Shown: positions 54,409 to 62,815, numbered from the stretch's first letter. The stretch: 64,000 nucleotides of DNA from Streptococcus oralis (GCF_023611505.1 NZ_CP097843.1:1922001-1986000); one strand, 5' to 3'. The notes: a model not told the origin generated them from the sequence alone. Made by a program: numbers and translations.

Positions 54409-55449
54409 TTAGTTATTCAAAGCTGCTGCCATTGTAGCTGCAACTTCAGCTTCAAAATCATTTGCAGCTTTTTCGATACCTTCACCAACTTCAAAGCGAG
54501 CGAACCCAACTACTGAAGCATTTACTGATTCAAGGTAAGCTTCAACTGTCTTGCTGTCATCCATGATGTAGACTTGTGCAAGAAGTGTGTATGCTTGGTC
54601 AACTTTAGTGTTGTCAAGCACGAAGCGATCCATTTTACCTGGGATGATTTTGTCCCAGATTTTTTCGGGTTTGCCTTCTGCAACCAATTCAGCTTTGATA
54701 TCTTCTTCAGCTTGAGCAATCACTTCATCAGTCAATTGAGCTTTTGATCCATATTTCAAGTGTGGAAGAGCTGGTTTACCAACCATTGCACGGCTATCAT
54801 TATCTTGGTCAATCACGTGGTTCAATTGTGCCAACTCATCTTTAACGAACTGCTCATCCAATTCTTTGTAAGAAAGAACTGTTGGTTTCATCGCAGCAAT
54901 GTGCATTGAGATTTGTTTAGCAAGCGCTTCGTCTCCACCTTCGATGACAGAGATAACACCGATACGTCCACCATTGTGTTGGTATGCTCCAAAGTGTTGT
55001 GCATCTGTTTTTTCAAGCAAAGCAAAACGACGGAATGAGATTTTTTCACCGATTGTAGCTGTTGCAGATACATAGGCTGCTTCAAGAGTTTCACCTGAAG
55101 GCATTGTCAAAGCAAGAGCTTCTTCGTTGTTAGCTGGTTTTCCTTCAGCAATTACTTTAGCTGTAGCATTTACCAAGTCAACGAATTGAGCATTTTTTGC
55201 AACGAAGTCAGTTTCAGCATTTACTTCAACTACTGCTGCAACGTTACCGTTAACAAATACACCAGTCAAACCTTCAGCTGCAACACGGTCAGCTTTCTTA
55301 GCTGCCTTAGCCATACCTTTTTCGCGAAGCAATTCGATTGCTTTTTCGATATCACCTTCAACTTCAACCAATGCTTTCTTAGCGTCCATAACACCAGCAC
55401 CAGATTTTTCACGCAACTCTTTAACAAGTTTAGCTGTAATTTCTGCCAT
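54409..55449 (-). CDS. tsf: Translation elongation factor Ts
   Basis: 346 residues, the long streptococcal form. The N-terminal UBA-like helix bundle and signature [26 protein letters not shown] are followed by the core [17 protein letters not shown] (TDFVAKN motif) and the second dimer half. It exchanges GDP for GTP on EF-Tu. SD AGGAG 7 bp upstream can be paired with an upstream CTCCTA (see the 55457-55506 structures). Downstream of rpsB in the usual order. Confidence 0.97.
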   Translation of the reverse strand: MAEITAKLVKELREKSGAGVMDAKKALVEVEGDIEKAIELLREKGMAKAAKKADRVAAEGLTGVFVNGNVAAVVEVNAETDFVAKNAQFVDLVNATAKVIAEGKPANNEEALALTMPSGETLEAAYVSATATIGEKISFRRFALLEKTDAQHFGAYQHNGGRIGVISVIEGGDEALAKQISMHIAAMKPTVLSYKELDEQFVKDELAQLNHVIDQDNDSRAMVGKPALPHLKYGSKAQLTDEVIAQAEEDIKAELVAEGKPEKIWDKIIPGKMDRFVLDNTKVDQAYTLLAQVYIMDDSKTVEAYLESVNASVVGFARFEVGEGIEKAANDFEAEVAATMAAALNN

Positions 55450-55456
55450 TTTGATT

Positions 55457-55482
55457 CTCCTATATTTTTTAAAAATAGGAGA
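55457..55482 (-). promoter_or_regulatory. Alternative hairpin covering the tsf ribosome-binding site
   Basis: CTCCTAT in the intergenic mRNA can pair with ATAGGAG, the tsf Shine-Dalgarno. The same CTCCTA is the 3' arm of the upstream terminator hairpin, so the two structures exclude each other. Confidence 0.5.
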
Positions 55483-55506
55483 GCCGGGCTAAGCCCCGCC
55501 CTCCTA
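55471..55506 (-). terminator. Intercistronic terminator/attenuator between rpsB and tsf
   Basis: 14-nt arms TAGGAGGGCGGGGC / GCCCGGCTCTCCTA (one G-U pair, one mismatch), 3-nt loop, then TTTTT. A stem this strong inside the operon should lower tsf transcription relative to rpsB. Confidence 0.75.
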
Positions 55507-55527
55507 GGTAATGATTACTTATTTGAA

Positions 55528-56307
55528 TTAAGCGTTGTCGCCTTCTACAACTTCAACGATTTCTTCGATTGAGTCAGCTTGAGCTTCTGAAGCTGCAAAT
55601 TCTGCTTCAACTGTTGCTGCATCCTCACCTTGACGTCCTTCGATGATAGCGTCAGCCAATTTAGCTGTGATCAATTTAACAGCGCGGATAGCGTCATCGT
55701 TAGCTGGGATGATTACATCGATATCGTCTGGATCAGTGTTTGTGTCAACCATCGCTACAACTGGGATACCCAATTTTTTAGCTTCTTTAACAGCGATTTG
55801 CTCTTTATGTGGGTCAACTACGTACATTACATCTGGGATACGAGGCATGTCTTCGATACCACCCAAGAATTTTTCAAGACGTGCACGTTGTTTGTTAAGA
55901 AGTGCAACTTCTTTCTTAGGAAGAACGTCGAAGATTCCTTCTTCTTCCATACGTTTGATTTCTTTCAAACGAGCAATACGTTTTTGGATAGTTCCCCAGT
56001 TAGTAAGAGTTCCACCCAACCAACGGTGGTTGATGTAGTATTGACCTGAACGTTCTGCTTCTTCCTTAACAGCATCAGCAGCTTGTTTCTTAGTACCAAC
56101 AAACAATACAACTGCATCGTTAGCTGCAGCATCACGCATGAAGTCGTATGCTTGGTCAGCGTATTTTACAGTTTGTTGCAAGTCGATAACGTGGATTCCG
56201 TTACGTTCAGTGAAGATGTACTTAGCCATCTTAGGGTTCCAGCGACGAGTTTGGTGACCAAAGTGTACACCAGCCTCAAGAAGTTGTTTCATTGAAATTA
56301 CTGCCAT
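55528..56307 (-). CDS. rpsB: 30S ribosomal protein S2
   Basis: 259 residues from ATG 56307 ([27 protein letters not shown]), with AAAGGAG upstream. Signatures [35 protein letters not shown] and [12 protein letters not shown] are intact. The C-terminal acidic tail is typical of streptococci. The leader is about 110 nt, long enough for S2 autoregulation. Confidence 0.97.
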   Translation of the reverse strand: MAVISMKQLLEAGVHFGHQTRRWNPKMAKYIFTERNGIHVIDLQQTVKYADQAYDFMRDAAANDAVVLFVGTKKQAADAVKEEAERSGQYYINHRWLGGTLTNWGTIQKRIARLKEIKRMEEEGIFDVLPKKEVALLNKQRARLEKFLGGIEDMPRIPDVMYVVDPHKEQIAVKEAKKLGIPVVAMVDTNTDPDDIDVIIPANDDAIRAVKLITAKLADAIIEGRQGEDAATVEAEFAASEAQADSIEEIVEVVEGDNA

Positions 56308-56423
56308 GAGTATTTCTCCTTTTTGTTTTTTTCCTCTTCTCGATTTCAACTTGCAAAACGACCCGAGGGCAACAGTTTCACAATTCATCAAGAATGAGTA
56401 TTATCGTTTACACGACAAGGTTC

Positions 56424-56452
56424 ATTCTACCACATTTTAGCCATATTTTCAA
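56424..56452 (-). promoter_or_regulatory. rpsB-tsf promoter
   Basis: -35 TTGAAA (56447-56452), 17-bp spacer, extended -10 TGGTAGAAT (hexamer 56424-56429). Confidence 0.85.
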
Positions 56453-56533
56453 GTGATTTTGATAGATTGTATGCGGTAGAATTTTTTAGAACGCCTAAAT
56501 TCATACATTTTTTAGGAGAACATCACCGAGTTT

Positions 56534-56568
56534 CAAAAAAAGACTGAACAAATTTCTTGCTCAGTCTT
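56534..56568 (-). terminator. Terminator on the minus strand at the ICE edge
   Basis: AAGACTGA / TCAGTCTT stem, 13-nt loop, then seven T on the minus strand. It would stop transcripts leaving the transposase gene before they reach rpsB. Confidence 0.65.
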
Positions 56569-56595
56569 GACATTGATACACTTATCAGGTATCAT
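56567..56595 (+). promoter_or_regulatory. Promoter of the candidate small RNA
   Basis: Consensus -35 TTGACA (56567-56572), exact 17-bp spacer, -10 TATCAT (56590-56595). Confidence 0.7.
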
Positions 56596-56601
56596 TAATT
56601 A

Positions 56602-56672
56602 AAGACTGAGTAAGAAGGACGAGTTCTTACTCGGTAAGGCGAGAAGTGTTAGCGCACTTTTCGTCTTTTTTT
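56602..56672 (+). ncRNA. Candidate small RNA of about 71 nt
   Basis: Starts 7 nt after a consensus promoter. It folds into a perfect 9-bp hairpin (GAGTAAGAA / TTCTTACTC, loop GGACGAG at 56617-56623) and a terminator hairpin (GCGAGAAGTG / CACTTTTCGT) followed by seven T. There is no ORF. The exposed GGACGAG loop could be a target-pairing region. The form recalls streptococcal csRNAs, but the CiaR direct repeat TTTAAG is absent. It would lie between the ICE edge and the transposase gene. Confidence 0.6.
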
Positions 56673-56772
56673 ATTCGATTAATTTAAGTAAATTATAACA
56701 CATTTTTACATACCGTGCAAGCATTTTATGCTTGATTGTAGCACAAAAAGACCTTTTTTTACAAAGGTTTTT

Positions 56773-56797
56773 GTTATATAACTTTTTATATACTTTA
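56773..56797. repeat. Third copy of the par-region operator motif
   Basis: TTGTTATATAACTTTTTATA and the next bases TACTT repeat the sequence at 60488-60512. It lies just past the transposase stop codon, near the predicted ICE terminus. Confidence 0.6.
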
Positions 56798-56807
56798 TTA
56801 TGTACCT

Positions 56808-58145
56808 CTATTGTTTTCGGAAGTAAGATAATCTTTTACTATCAGGGTAACATTGATATCTAGATGTATTTTCTTTATCCGTTTTACTCATTCTTTTTTT
56901 AATGGTATAAGCAGAAACTTCCTCTAAAGAAATAAATTTTTCATAATCTTCTCTCCAGTTGCCAAAGAATAGCTCCCTCAAAGAATCTTCATAATTCAAA
57001 ACAATTATCCTACTCATCGTCTCAGCTCCAGCAAGTGTCCAGTACATTCCTCTTTTTTTCATTCTATAAGTGACCTTACGATGCTGACTCTCCATTATCC
57101 CGATTCCTGCATGACTGAATCCCCTTTGTTCGGCTGGTTTGGTGTATTGGAAATTTCTCAATATTTTACTCTTGAACTTCTCAAATAACTCTTGTTCTTC
57201 TTCTGTCTCGATATAACTTTCTGTCGTATCTAGGACAGTTCTCATTAACTGTTTATCATGCTGCTTAATCGCCTGGAAAGCTCTATCCAATAGATCTTCA
57301 GAGTAAAATTTTAAATAATTCTTCAACTCCTTATTTACATGATACTCATCCCAAAAATGTTCGTGTCGTTTAATTCGCAAAACCTTCGCAATTTCTTTGA
57401 AAACATAGGGTGTATATCCATGACCCCCATCAGAGTTCGTAATCAATAAAGTCTGATCCGTAACTTCGTAATTATTGAATAGATAATCGATTACCTGCTC
57501 CCTCACTAAGCGATTGTCAAGACCAATAAATTCCTTTTTGTCCTGGAGTTCAAATCGATTGCTGCCAACTTTCTGGCTTCCTGTATGAACTACAAAATGG
57601 GATAAATCATAATGTTTATTATCCTTCTGTGTGTCACGTGCTTTAACCATCACACCATCACCCTCAATATAAATAACCTGGGCTTTTCTTTTGCTAACCT
57701 CTTTATTCTCCTCATAATATCGATAGCCTTCCCTTTCCTCCAATAACTTCTCACAGATTTTTACAGCTTTTACTACAATTGGCTTTGTGATAGAGATGTG
57801 ATAAGTCAATTGGATCACCTGAGTTACTTTATCATATGGCATTAAAGTAGATAATTTGGCCACCTGATACATAAATTCCCAGGAGAAGCGGACGTTCTTT
57901 TGAAGCCCTAACTTTTCATCTACTGGAATGACCCAATGATCTCCCTTTTTCCAACGTCTTCTTCTGAAAGTAAACTCACCAAATGTAAAAGCGACGGTTC
58001 GCTCCATTGAATGAATACAGGTATAGCCCTTTGCTTTCATGACTGGAACCATCTCCTCATCATACCTAGAAACAAAATTATAAAATTCTTTTGCATTTTG
58101 AAACAGCAATTTATTTTTTAGTTCTCTCTCATCAAAGAAAGCCAT
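56808..58145 (-). CDS. ISLre2/UPF0236-family DDE transposase (TnGBS-type)
   Basis: 445 residues. The N-terminus (RTVAFTFGEFTFRRRRWKKGDHWVIPVDEKLGL) and the catalytic part (IEGDGVMVKARD; LLITNSDGGHGYTPYV; HEHFWDEYHVNKEL; IGIMESQHRKVTYRMKKRGMYWTLAGAETMSRIIVL) follow the UPF0236/ISLre2 pattern of the Mutator-like DDE group. RBS GGGAGG lies 7 bp before the ATG. No short inverted repeats typical of a simple IS were seen tightly around it. The reading frame looks intact. Its place at the end of a par/conjugation block supports a role as the ICE's own recombinase. Confidence 0.82.
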   Translation of the reverse strand: MAFFDERELKNKLLFQNAKEFYNFVSRYDEEMVPVMKAKGYTCIHSMERTVAFTFGEFTFRRRRWKKGDHWVIPVDEKLGLQKNVRFSWEFMYQVAKLSTLMPYDKVTQVIQLTYHISITKPIVVKAVKICEKLLEEREGYRYYEENKEVSKRKAQVIYIEGDGVMVKARDTQKDNKHYDLSHFVVHTGSQKVGSNRFELQDKKEFIGLDNRLVREQVIDYLFNNYEVTDQTLLITNSDGGHGYTPYVFKEIAKVLRIKRHEHFWDEYHVNKELKNYLKFYSEDLLDRAFQAIKQHDKQLMRTVLDTTESYIETEEEQELFEKFKSKILRNFQYTKPAEQRGFSHAGIGIMESQHRKVTYRMKKRGMYWTLAGAETMSRIIVLNYEDSLRELFFGNWREDYEKFISLEEVSAYTIKKRMSKTDKENTSRYQCYPDSKRLSYFRKQ

Positions 58146-58158
58146 TCAGAATCCTCCC

Positions 58159-58185
58159 TTATTAAAATTACGCTTATTTTAATAA
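58159..58185. promoter_or_regulatory. Palindrome upstream of the transposase gene
   Basis: TTATTAAAAT / ATTTTAATAA, perfect 10-bp arms with a 7-bp centre, immediately before the transposase ribosome-binding site. A candidate operator or translation-control hairpin limiting transposition. Confidence 0.45.
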
Positions 58186-58222
58186 ATTTTGACCTGAATG
58201 TTCAAATAATCCTTTATTCTGA

Positions 58223-58255
58223 CAAAAAAAGAGCCTATCTTTTCAGATAAACTCT
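58223..58255 (-). terminator. Terminator of the par operon
   Basis: AGAGTTTATC / GATAGGCTCT stem with a 5-nt loop, then seven T on the minus strand; starts at the stop codon of the 109-residue membrane protein gene. Confidence 0.8.
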
Positions 58256-58584
58256 TACTTGTCATACCAGGGTTTCTCTTTCTTACTCAAATAGGATTTG
58301 CTCATTTCAATAGTAGCTATCCCCATAGGAATCAAAATAATACTCCATAAAACCGTCACAATTCCATCTGCAATAAAGGAAAAACCACCTGTAAAGTGAA
58401 GTCCCAAATACAGTAATAATACAACTGGAAGGAAAGCTGGAGCGAATTTCAAAACGGCCAACCCTAAAACAATTATAAACACCGTACTAAGTCCAAATGT
58501 TTTATAGAACACATAGATTGCTATAGCTCCGATAAAAATAAAGAACAGCTGAACAAGTCTTTTAATATCAATGAAAATCATCAT
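58255..58584 (-). CDS. Hypothetical membrane protein of the ICE
   Basis: 109 residues with three to four hydrophobic segments (VQLFFIFIGAIAIYVFY, TVFIIVLGLAVLKFAPAFLPVVLLLYLGL, GIVTVLWSIILIPMGIATIEM) and a charged tail KSYLSKKEKPWYDK. No family recognised. It is the last gene before the par-operon terminator, 28 bp after the next ORF. Confidence 0.6.
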   Translation of the reverse strand: MMIFIDIKRLVQLFFIFIGAIAIYVFYKTFGLSTVFIIVLGLAVLKFAPAFLPVVLLLYLGLHFTGGFSFIADGIVTVLWSIILIPMGIATIEMSKSYLSKKEKPWYDK

Positions 58585-58612
58585 AGATTCCTCCTACTTC
58601 ATCAGTAATATT

Positions 58613-59347
58613 TTAAAATTTATTATCTCCTCGTGTCTGGATACCAAATAATTTTTGATAAGACACTCTATCCCAATCATGTTCTAAGTAGAAAAAACCT
58701 ACAAGCGAGTACAATTTTGAAATACTTTTTCGCGATAATCCTTTCTTTTTCCAAAAACGATTATTCCTCCAGCTTTTTATAAAATTACTCTTTGATTTCA
58801 ACTTTTCAATTTCTCCCAAAAGGGAATTGTTAGCCATCTTATAAAATGGGGCGTAAGATCCATATTTGGATTTGAATAGTTTGTTATACTCATATAATTC
58901 ATATAATCTAAACCAACTTTCGTGAAGTGATTTAAAAATATACTCTTCGTCCGACAATAAAGAATGGATCTGTAATGCAATGTCTTCAGAGATATTAAGA
59001 ACATCCGTTAAATTTGAGATAAAGCTGATTTTAGATGTCTTATAAAAAAATCTAAATTCATCATCAGAATAAACATAATGAATGAGGTTATAAAGATTAA
59101 CTTCAAGATTAACTTCAAGATTATTGAAATCCTTTGGCAAATCATTAACAGGAATACTATAAGTAGTATTTCCAGTTGTCTGATAGTGTTTCTTTGCAAA
59201 CTCTAAATCACACTTTATACGCTCTTGGATGAAATCATTTTCTCGCTTTCTCTTCATTGACTCTTTTTCCCAAAAAATCCGCTCCTGTTCTTCGTTATAT
59301 TGTGATTGCCTTTTCCAACTAGAATACGGCATCCCTGTAAAAACCAT
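58613..59347 (-). CDS. Hypothetical cytoplasmic protein of the ICE
   Basis: 244 residues, charged and aromatic-rich, no signal or membrane segment. The N-terminal third is a likely coiled coil (NEEQERIFWEKESMKRKRENDFIQERIKCDLEFAKKHY). A 12-bp repeat (59096-59122) encodes LEVNLEVNL. The C-terminal part (SNFIKSWRNNRFWKKKGLSRKSISKLYSLVGFFYLEHDWDRV) is basic and could bind nucleic acid. It lies 25 bp after the ribbon-helix-helix gene. Function unknown. Confidence 0.6.
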   Translation of the reverse strand: MVFTGMPYSSWKRQSQYNEEQERIFWEKESMKRKRENDFIQERIKCDLEFAKKHYQTTGNTTYSIPVNDLPKDFNNLEVNLEVNLYNLIHYVYSDDEFRFFYKTSKISFISNLTDVLNISEDIALQIHSLLSDEEYIFKSLHESWFRLYELYEYNKLFKSKYGSYAPFYKMANNSLLGEIEKLKSKSNFIKSWRNNRFWKKKGLSRKSISKLYSLVGFFYLEHDWDRVSYQKLFGIQTRGDNKF

Positions 59348-59372
59348 GCTACATTTCCTTTCTTATGGAACG

Positions 59373-59645
59373 CTATTTTTTCTTTCGCTCCATCTTTTCC
59401 CATTCTCTTATAATCAGATTCTCGAGATAAGATGAAGCTGATTTTTCACCGTGATACTCTACTAAAGCATCTAGCATATCGTATCGAACATTATGATGCA
59501 GAGAGAAAGGGAAACGTTGCTTTTTGTTATAGCTTTCAGGAGACTTTCTAGCCTCCTGATTTTGTTTTCTCGACGAAGGAGTCTTTTCTCTCTTTGGTGT
59601 ACTCTGGAACGTTTGTTTTACTTGTGCGAATCGATTCTCTGTCAT
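59373..59645 (-). CDS. Ribbon-helix-helix partition/regulator protein (ParB/ParG-like)
   Basis: 90 residues. A disordered basic N-terminal half (KQTFQSTPKREKTPSSRKQNQEARKS) precedes a C-terminal ribbon-helix-helix (RFPFSLHHNVRYDMLDALVEYHGEKSASSYLENLIIREWEKM). This two-part build is that of small centromere-binding partners of ParA. It overlaps parA by 4 bp. The palindromes around the parA promoter are its likely targets, for partition and autorepression. Confidence 0.75.
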   Translation of the reverse strand: MTENRFAQVKQTFQSTPKREKTPSSRKQNQEARKSPESYNKKQRFPFSLHHNVRYDMLDALVEYHGEKSASSYLENLIIREWEKMERKKK

Positions 59646-60460
59646 GCTACCTCTCCTTCTAACACACTCAAAATATTTTCATATACGTAGTTTATATTAT
59701 CATAAAACTTCTGATGTGTCTCTTGTTGGTTAGCTGTCATCTCTTCACGCTGCTCAAAGACACTCTGACTGATCACAAGGCTCTTGGCCATGAGCTCTTT
59801 CTCCTGGATAGATCCCAGGTAAGCCTGATCTTCTTCAACAACTTCTAAAAATTGTTTACAGGTGTCTGTTACATTGTTTCCAACGTACTTAATCTTATTT
59901 CCAATAAGATAAGGTTCTGCTTTAACATAGCTTTTCTTGGTAATAACTTCGATAGCTTCGCTCTTAATGAAGTCTACAAAATTTTTCAAAGATAACCAGG
60001 CACGAAAACCATTTAGAGAGGCATCAGAAACAGCCAAGACAATATCTGATACAGCTATAAAATTTGCTGTAACTAAACTCTCATCATTGTGCGTATCAAT
60101 CAGAATGACATCAAATTGTGCTTCTAACTCTTCGTAATGTTCGCTAAACCACATAAACAACTGGAGATACTTGTTGTTTCGACTAGCAAGATCTAACTGC
60201 TCATCTGTCAAACGCTCATCACCACAAATCAAACTGAGATTTTCTGATATCGGAACAATCTCATACTCTCCAGTCGTAAATATATCATAGACGGTTTTCT
60301 CACATTTTACATCAAATGTTCTTGTCAAATTACATTCCCAAGCTCCATCAATGAGTAGTGTTCTAAGCCCCTTAACACGTGCCAACCAATCCCCTTCATT
60401 AAAGGTATCTGTAGTCTTACCACCGCCACCTTTTCCTAAGTTTGTAGTCTGAATCTTCAT
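59642..60460 (-). CDS. parA: ParA-family partition ATPase
   Basis: 272 residues. The deviant Walker A reads KGGGGKTT (about residues 10-17) with the signature lysine present but Gly in place of the usual Val. The A' region LLIDGAWECNLTRTF departs from the normal LLIDADPQGNLT, and the Walker B-like VILIDTH is kept. The N-terminus has no DNA-binding extension (type Ib-like). In TnGBS-type ICEs such a pair stabilises the replicating circular form. AAGGAGG precedes the ATG. Confidence 0.82.
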   Translation of the reverse strand: MKIQTTNLGKGGGGKTTDTFNEGDWLARVKGLRTLLIDGAWECNLTRTFDVKCEKTVYDIFTTGEYEIVPISENLSLICGDERLTDEQLDLASRNNKYLQLFMWFSEHYEELEAQFDVILIDTHNDESLVTANFIAVSDIVLAVSDASLNGFRAWLSLKNFVDFIKSEAIEVITKKSYVKAEPYLIGNKIKYVGNNVTDTCKQFLEVVEEDQAYLGSIQEKELMAKSLVISQSVFEQREEMTANQQETHQKFYDNINYVYENILSVLEGEVA

Positions 60461-60489
60461 GATTCCCTCCTTAGATAATTGTATATTTT

Positions 60490-60577
60490 GTTATATAACT
60501 TTTTATATACTTAATTATATCTAAAACAACTTTGTTTGTCAATATAAAAGCACAAAAAGTTATATAACTTTTTGTGC
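60490..60577. promoter_or_regulatory. par operon promoter bracketed by two operator palindromes
   Basis: Minus-strand promoter: -35 TTGACA (60537-60542), 17-bp spacer, -10 TATAAT (60514-60519). The core GTTATATAAC occurs at 60490-60499, just after the start of transcription, and at 60559-60568 inside a perfect 28-bp palindrome (60550-60577; half-site GCACAAAAAGTTAT). The larger palindrome lies just beyond the preceding gene and ends in TTTT, so it may also terminate that operon. Typical of an autoregulated centromere. Confidence 0.7.
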
Positions 60578-60583
60578 AACTTA

Positions 60584-61174
60584 TTATCCGTATGTACCAC
60601 CTATATTTCCGCCAACATAGGCTTTTAGCTGGATTTGTTGAACCGTAGTATTGAAATTTCCAACGAAATAGCTATTCTCTTCTCCATTTTTAGTTAGAAC
60701 AACTAAAAATTGAATCACGTCATCTGATTCAGTTGGCATCACTTCCAATTGTTTAGGTTGAAAATCATACTGATTCGTCAGAAGAGCCATCGCGAAAGTT
60801 TGAACCATCGCATTCTGTGTCATAGATAAATGATTTTCGATTGTTCCCTTGACATTTGGCAGAAAATTCGTCTTTTTTATATCTGCTACTGCTTCTTCAA
60901 AGGCTTTTAACACTTCTTTTTTGTCTTCTGGGCTTGCCTCTGCATAGGGGCGTTCTAGTTTTAGCTTAGCTGTCCGATAATGCTTCTCGTCTGCTGTTTC
61001 CTCTTTGGAAGACGGCTCGTTTTGTGCGGTTCCTGAAGAACTCACCTGGGCAGCTTCTTCTATTTTAGTTTGTTGAGACGGCCTGAAACTCGATACAATC
61101 CCTATCCCTGCCAAAACCAATAGAATACCTACTACAATCGATGCAACCATATTCTCCTTTATCCAATCAATCAT
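60584..61174 (-). CDS. Conjugation-associated protein, VirB8/TcpC-like candidate
   Basis: 196 residues. One N-terminal transmembrane helix (ASIVVGILLVLAGIGIVSSF, about 11-30), a Ser/Glu-rich linker, then a soluble domain of about 130 residues (KEVLKAFEEAVADIKKTNFLPNVKGTIENHLSMTQNAMVQTFAMAL...). Single-pass topology, size and position after the VirB1-like hydrolase fit VirB8/TcpC NTF2-like components, but I see no diagnostic motif. The ATG is 14 bp downstream of the hydrolase stop codon. Confidence 0.55.
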   Translation of the reverse strand: MIDWIKENMVASIVVGILLVLAGIGIVSSFRPSQQTKIEEAAQVSSSGTAQNEPSSKEETADEKHYRTAKLKLERPYAEASPEDKKEVLKAFEEAVADIKKTNFLPNVKGTIENHLSMTQNAMVQTFAMALLTNQYDFQPKQLEVMPTESDDVIQFLVVLTKNGEENSYFVGNFNTTVQQIQLKAYVGGNIGGTYG

Positions 61175-61188
61175 CTTATATACTCCTT

Positions 61189-62529
61189 TTAATTTGAACT
61201 TAATTTAGCTTCTCTGTCATCTGGATAAGCAAAAGAGATTACCTGTTCTTGTTGTTGTGATTTAGTCCAAATACGATAATTCCATGTATATGGAGTTTTG
61301 AACTGATCCCAACCACTCAGAGGTGTATTTTGTTCTACAAATAAGATAGAGCCATTCTCGAAAACATGACATACAATTCCAGTATGACCATATCCTCCGC
61401 CTCCTACCTGTGAAGAGAAAATAGCGCCTCTTTTAGGTGTAGTCTTAACCGAATTTCCAAATATTGCAGCCCATGCCGCCGCTTGATCTTTCCCATCTCC
61501 CTGTACTGAGCCAGAATGACCCCATAAGTGATTTCCCATGCTAATTGTAAGATTCACACATTGTCCAGCATACTCGTCACTTCCAGGATTATACCATCCT
61601 GTAGACTTGGCATAATCCATGCCTAAGCTCTTAGGATCAATAATGAATGGTTTCAAGCTATCTGGCAAGTCTTCTGGTTTATACCCCCATGCAGTCGCAT
61701 CTGAAGGGACAGTTCCCGTTCCATCGGCACTGCTACCTGACTCACCACATCCACTTTTTTCAGCTGAAGAAGACACCGTACTATCTGAAGAACTAACATC
61801 TTGTGTACTGGATCCTTCATAGGGCTTCTCACCATGAGCAGCAATGGCTTCCTTATCAAGCCACTGATATTTCGTACCTAGTTTTTGATACATATCAGTT
61901 AGTTTGCTCTTATAAGTGCCATCTGTGGCCCATCCACCATCTGCTATAGCAGATAGGCTAGCAATACCATTTGTATTGTTTATAGCCCCTTTATAGAGTG
62001 TCTGGTGAGCCATAAACTCAGCTTTCCCTACGATCCCTGCATCGTAGCTAGAGAACCAAGTATAAGCTCCTCCTGTACCGTCTCCGACATTCGCTCCAGG
62101 CTTTGTCCCACTTAAATCAACACTATCTTCACCATACGTCGCAAGAGTAACTGGAAAATTACTTTTACTAGAGGTTTTAACACCTCCCATATTGTGAGCT
62201 TTCCAGAAGGAAGTACCATTAGGATTCGTAAAATTGAAGCCATTCTCTATCATTGTTTGAGTGATAGAAGCTGAAGGTAGGAAACCTCCTGCCTTCCAAG
62301 ACAGGATATAGGCTTCCTTGTGCTTTTTTACAAATTCATCGATGGAACCATCAGCTGAAGAAACTGTGGAGTCGCCAGTTGAAGATGTTGTTTCTACAGC
62401 ACCACAATCATTTCTTCCATTATTAGTTACAGCTCCCATTATCCCAACTAACATGGTTATCCCAACATTGATAATTAATAGGAGAGCCACAAAAGGAATG
62501 AGGATCTTCAGTTTAAATATTTTTTTCAT
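61189..62529 (-). CDS. VirB1-like bifunctional wall hydrolase (glucosaminidase plus CHAP)
   Basis: 446 residues. The N-terminal membrane anchor (LKILIPFVALLLIINVGITMLVGIMGAV) is followed by a mannosyl-glycoprotein endo-beta-N-acetylglucosaminidase-like domain (about 65-230: SWKAGGFLPSASITQTMIENGFN, HNMGGVKT, WFSSYDAGIVGKAEFM). A Ser-rich linker and a CHAP domain follow (about 310-430), with catalytic Cys in YAGQCVNLTISMGNHLWG and His in GGYGHTGIVCHVF. Such enzymes open the peptidoglycan for the conjugation channel. Confidence 0.85.
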   Translation of the reverse strand: MKKIFKLKILIPFVALLLIINVGITMLVGIMGAVTNNGRNDCGAVETTSSTGDSTVSSADGSIDEFVKKHKEAYILSWKAGGFLPSASITQTMIENGFNFTNPNGTSFWKAHNMGGVKTSSKSNFPVTLATYGEDSVDLSGTKPGANVGDGTGGAYTWFSSYDAGIVGKAEFMAHQTLYKGAINNTNGIASLSAIADGGWATDGTYKSKLTDMYQKLGTKYQWLDKEAIAAHGEKPYEGSSTQDVSSSDSTVSSSAEKSGCGESGSSADGTGTVPSDATAWGYKPEDLPDSLKPFIIDPKSLGMDYAKSTGWYNPGSDEYAGQCVNLTISMGNHLWGHSGSVQGDGKDQAAAWAAIFGNSVKTTPKRGAIFSSQVGGGGYGHTGIVCHVFENGSILFVEQNTPLSGWDQFKTPYTWNYRIWTKSQQQEQVISFAYPDDREAKLSSN

Positions 62530-62544
62530 GGATACCTCGCTTAT

Positions 62545-62796
62545 TTACCACAATCCTAATATTGTTCGCAAAATTCCATAAAAAACTAAAAATACAATAA
62601 ATCCTATTCCAATCTTCTTGAGACCGTTCAAAAACTCCTTATCTCGTTCTTTTTGTGCTTCCAGTCGTTTTGGATCAGATTCTCCCTCTGAAGCGAAATA
62701 ATCTCTTTCTTGTTGCATGCGATATTTACGAATCAATACGTATTGATCAAATCTCTGCTTAGTCCTGGCAATCATTCCTAGTTTATTTTTGGCCAT
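62545..62796 (-). CDS. Small single-pass membrane protein of the conjugation operon
   Basis: 83 residues. A basic N-terminal region (AKNKLGMIARTKQRFDQYVLIRKYRMQQERDYF) precedes a charged helix (DPKRLEAQKERDKEFLNGLKK) and one C-terminal transmembrane segment (IGIGFIVFLVFYGILRTILGLW). It sits between the VirB4-like and hydrolase genes with gaps of 15-20 bp. Family not recognised; probably a channel accessory. Confidence 0.6.
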   Translation of the reverse strand: MAKNKLGMIARTKQRFDQYVLIRKYRMQQERDYFASEGESDPKRLEAQKERDKEFLNGLKKIGIGFIVFLVFYGILRTILGLW

Positions 62797-62815
62797 TCTG
62801 GTTTACCTTCCTTTC

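Noticed and set aside
56602..56672. Assignment of the small RNA as a CiaR-dependent csRNA
   Set aside because: The promoter lacks the TTTAAG-N5-TTTAAG direct repeat required for CiaR control, so only a generic small-RNA call is made.
56808..58145. Stand-alone insertion sequence unrelated to the ICE
   Set aside because: No matching short inverted repeats or target duplication were seen close around the gene, and a par operator copy lies beyond its 3' end, linking it to the element. The alternative is not excluded.
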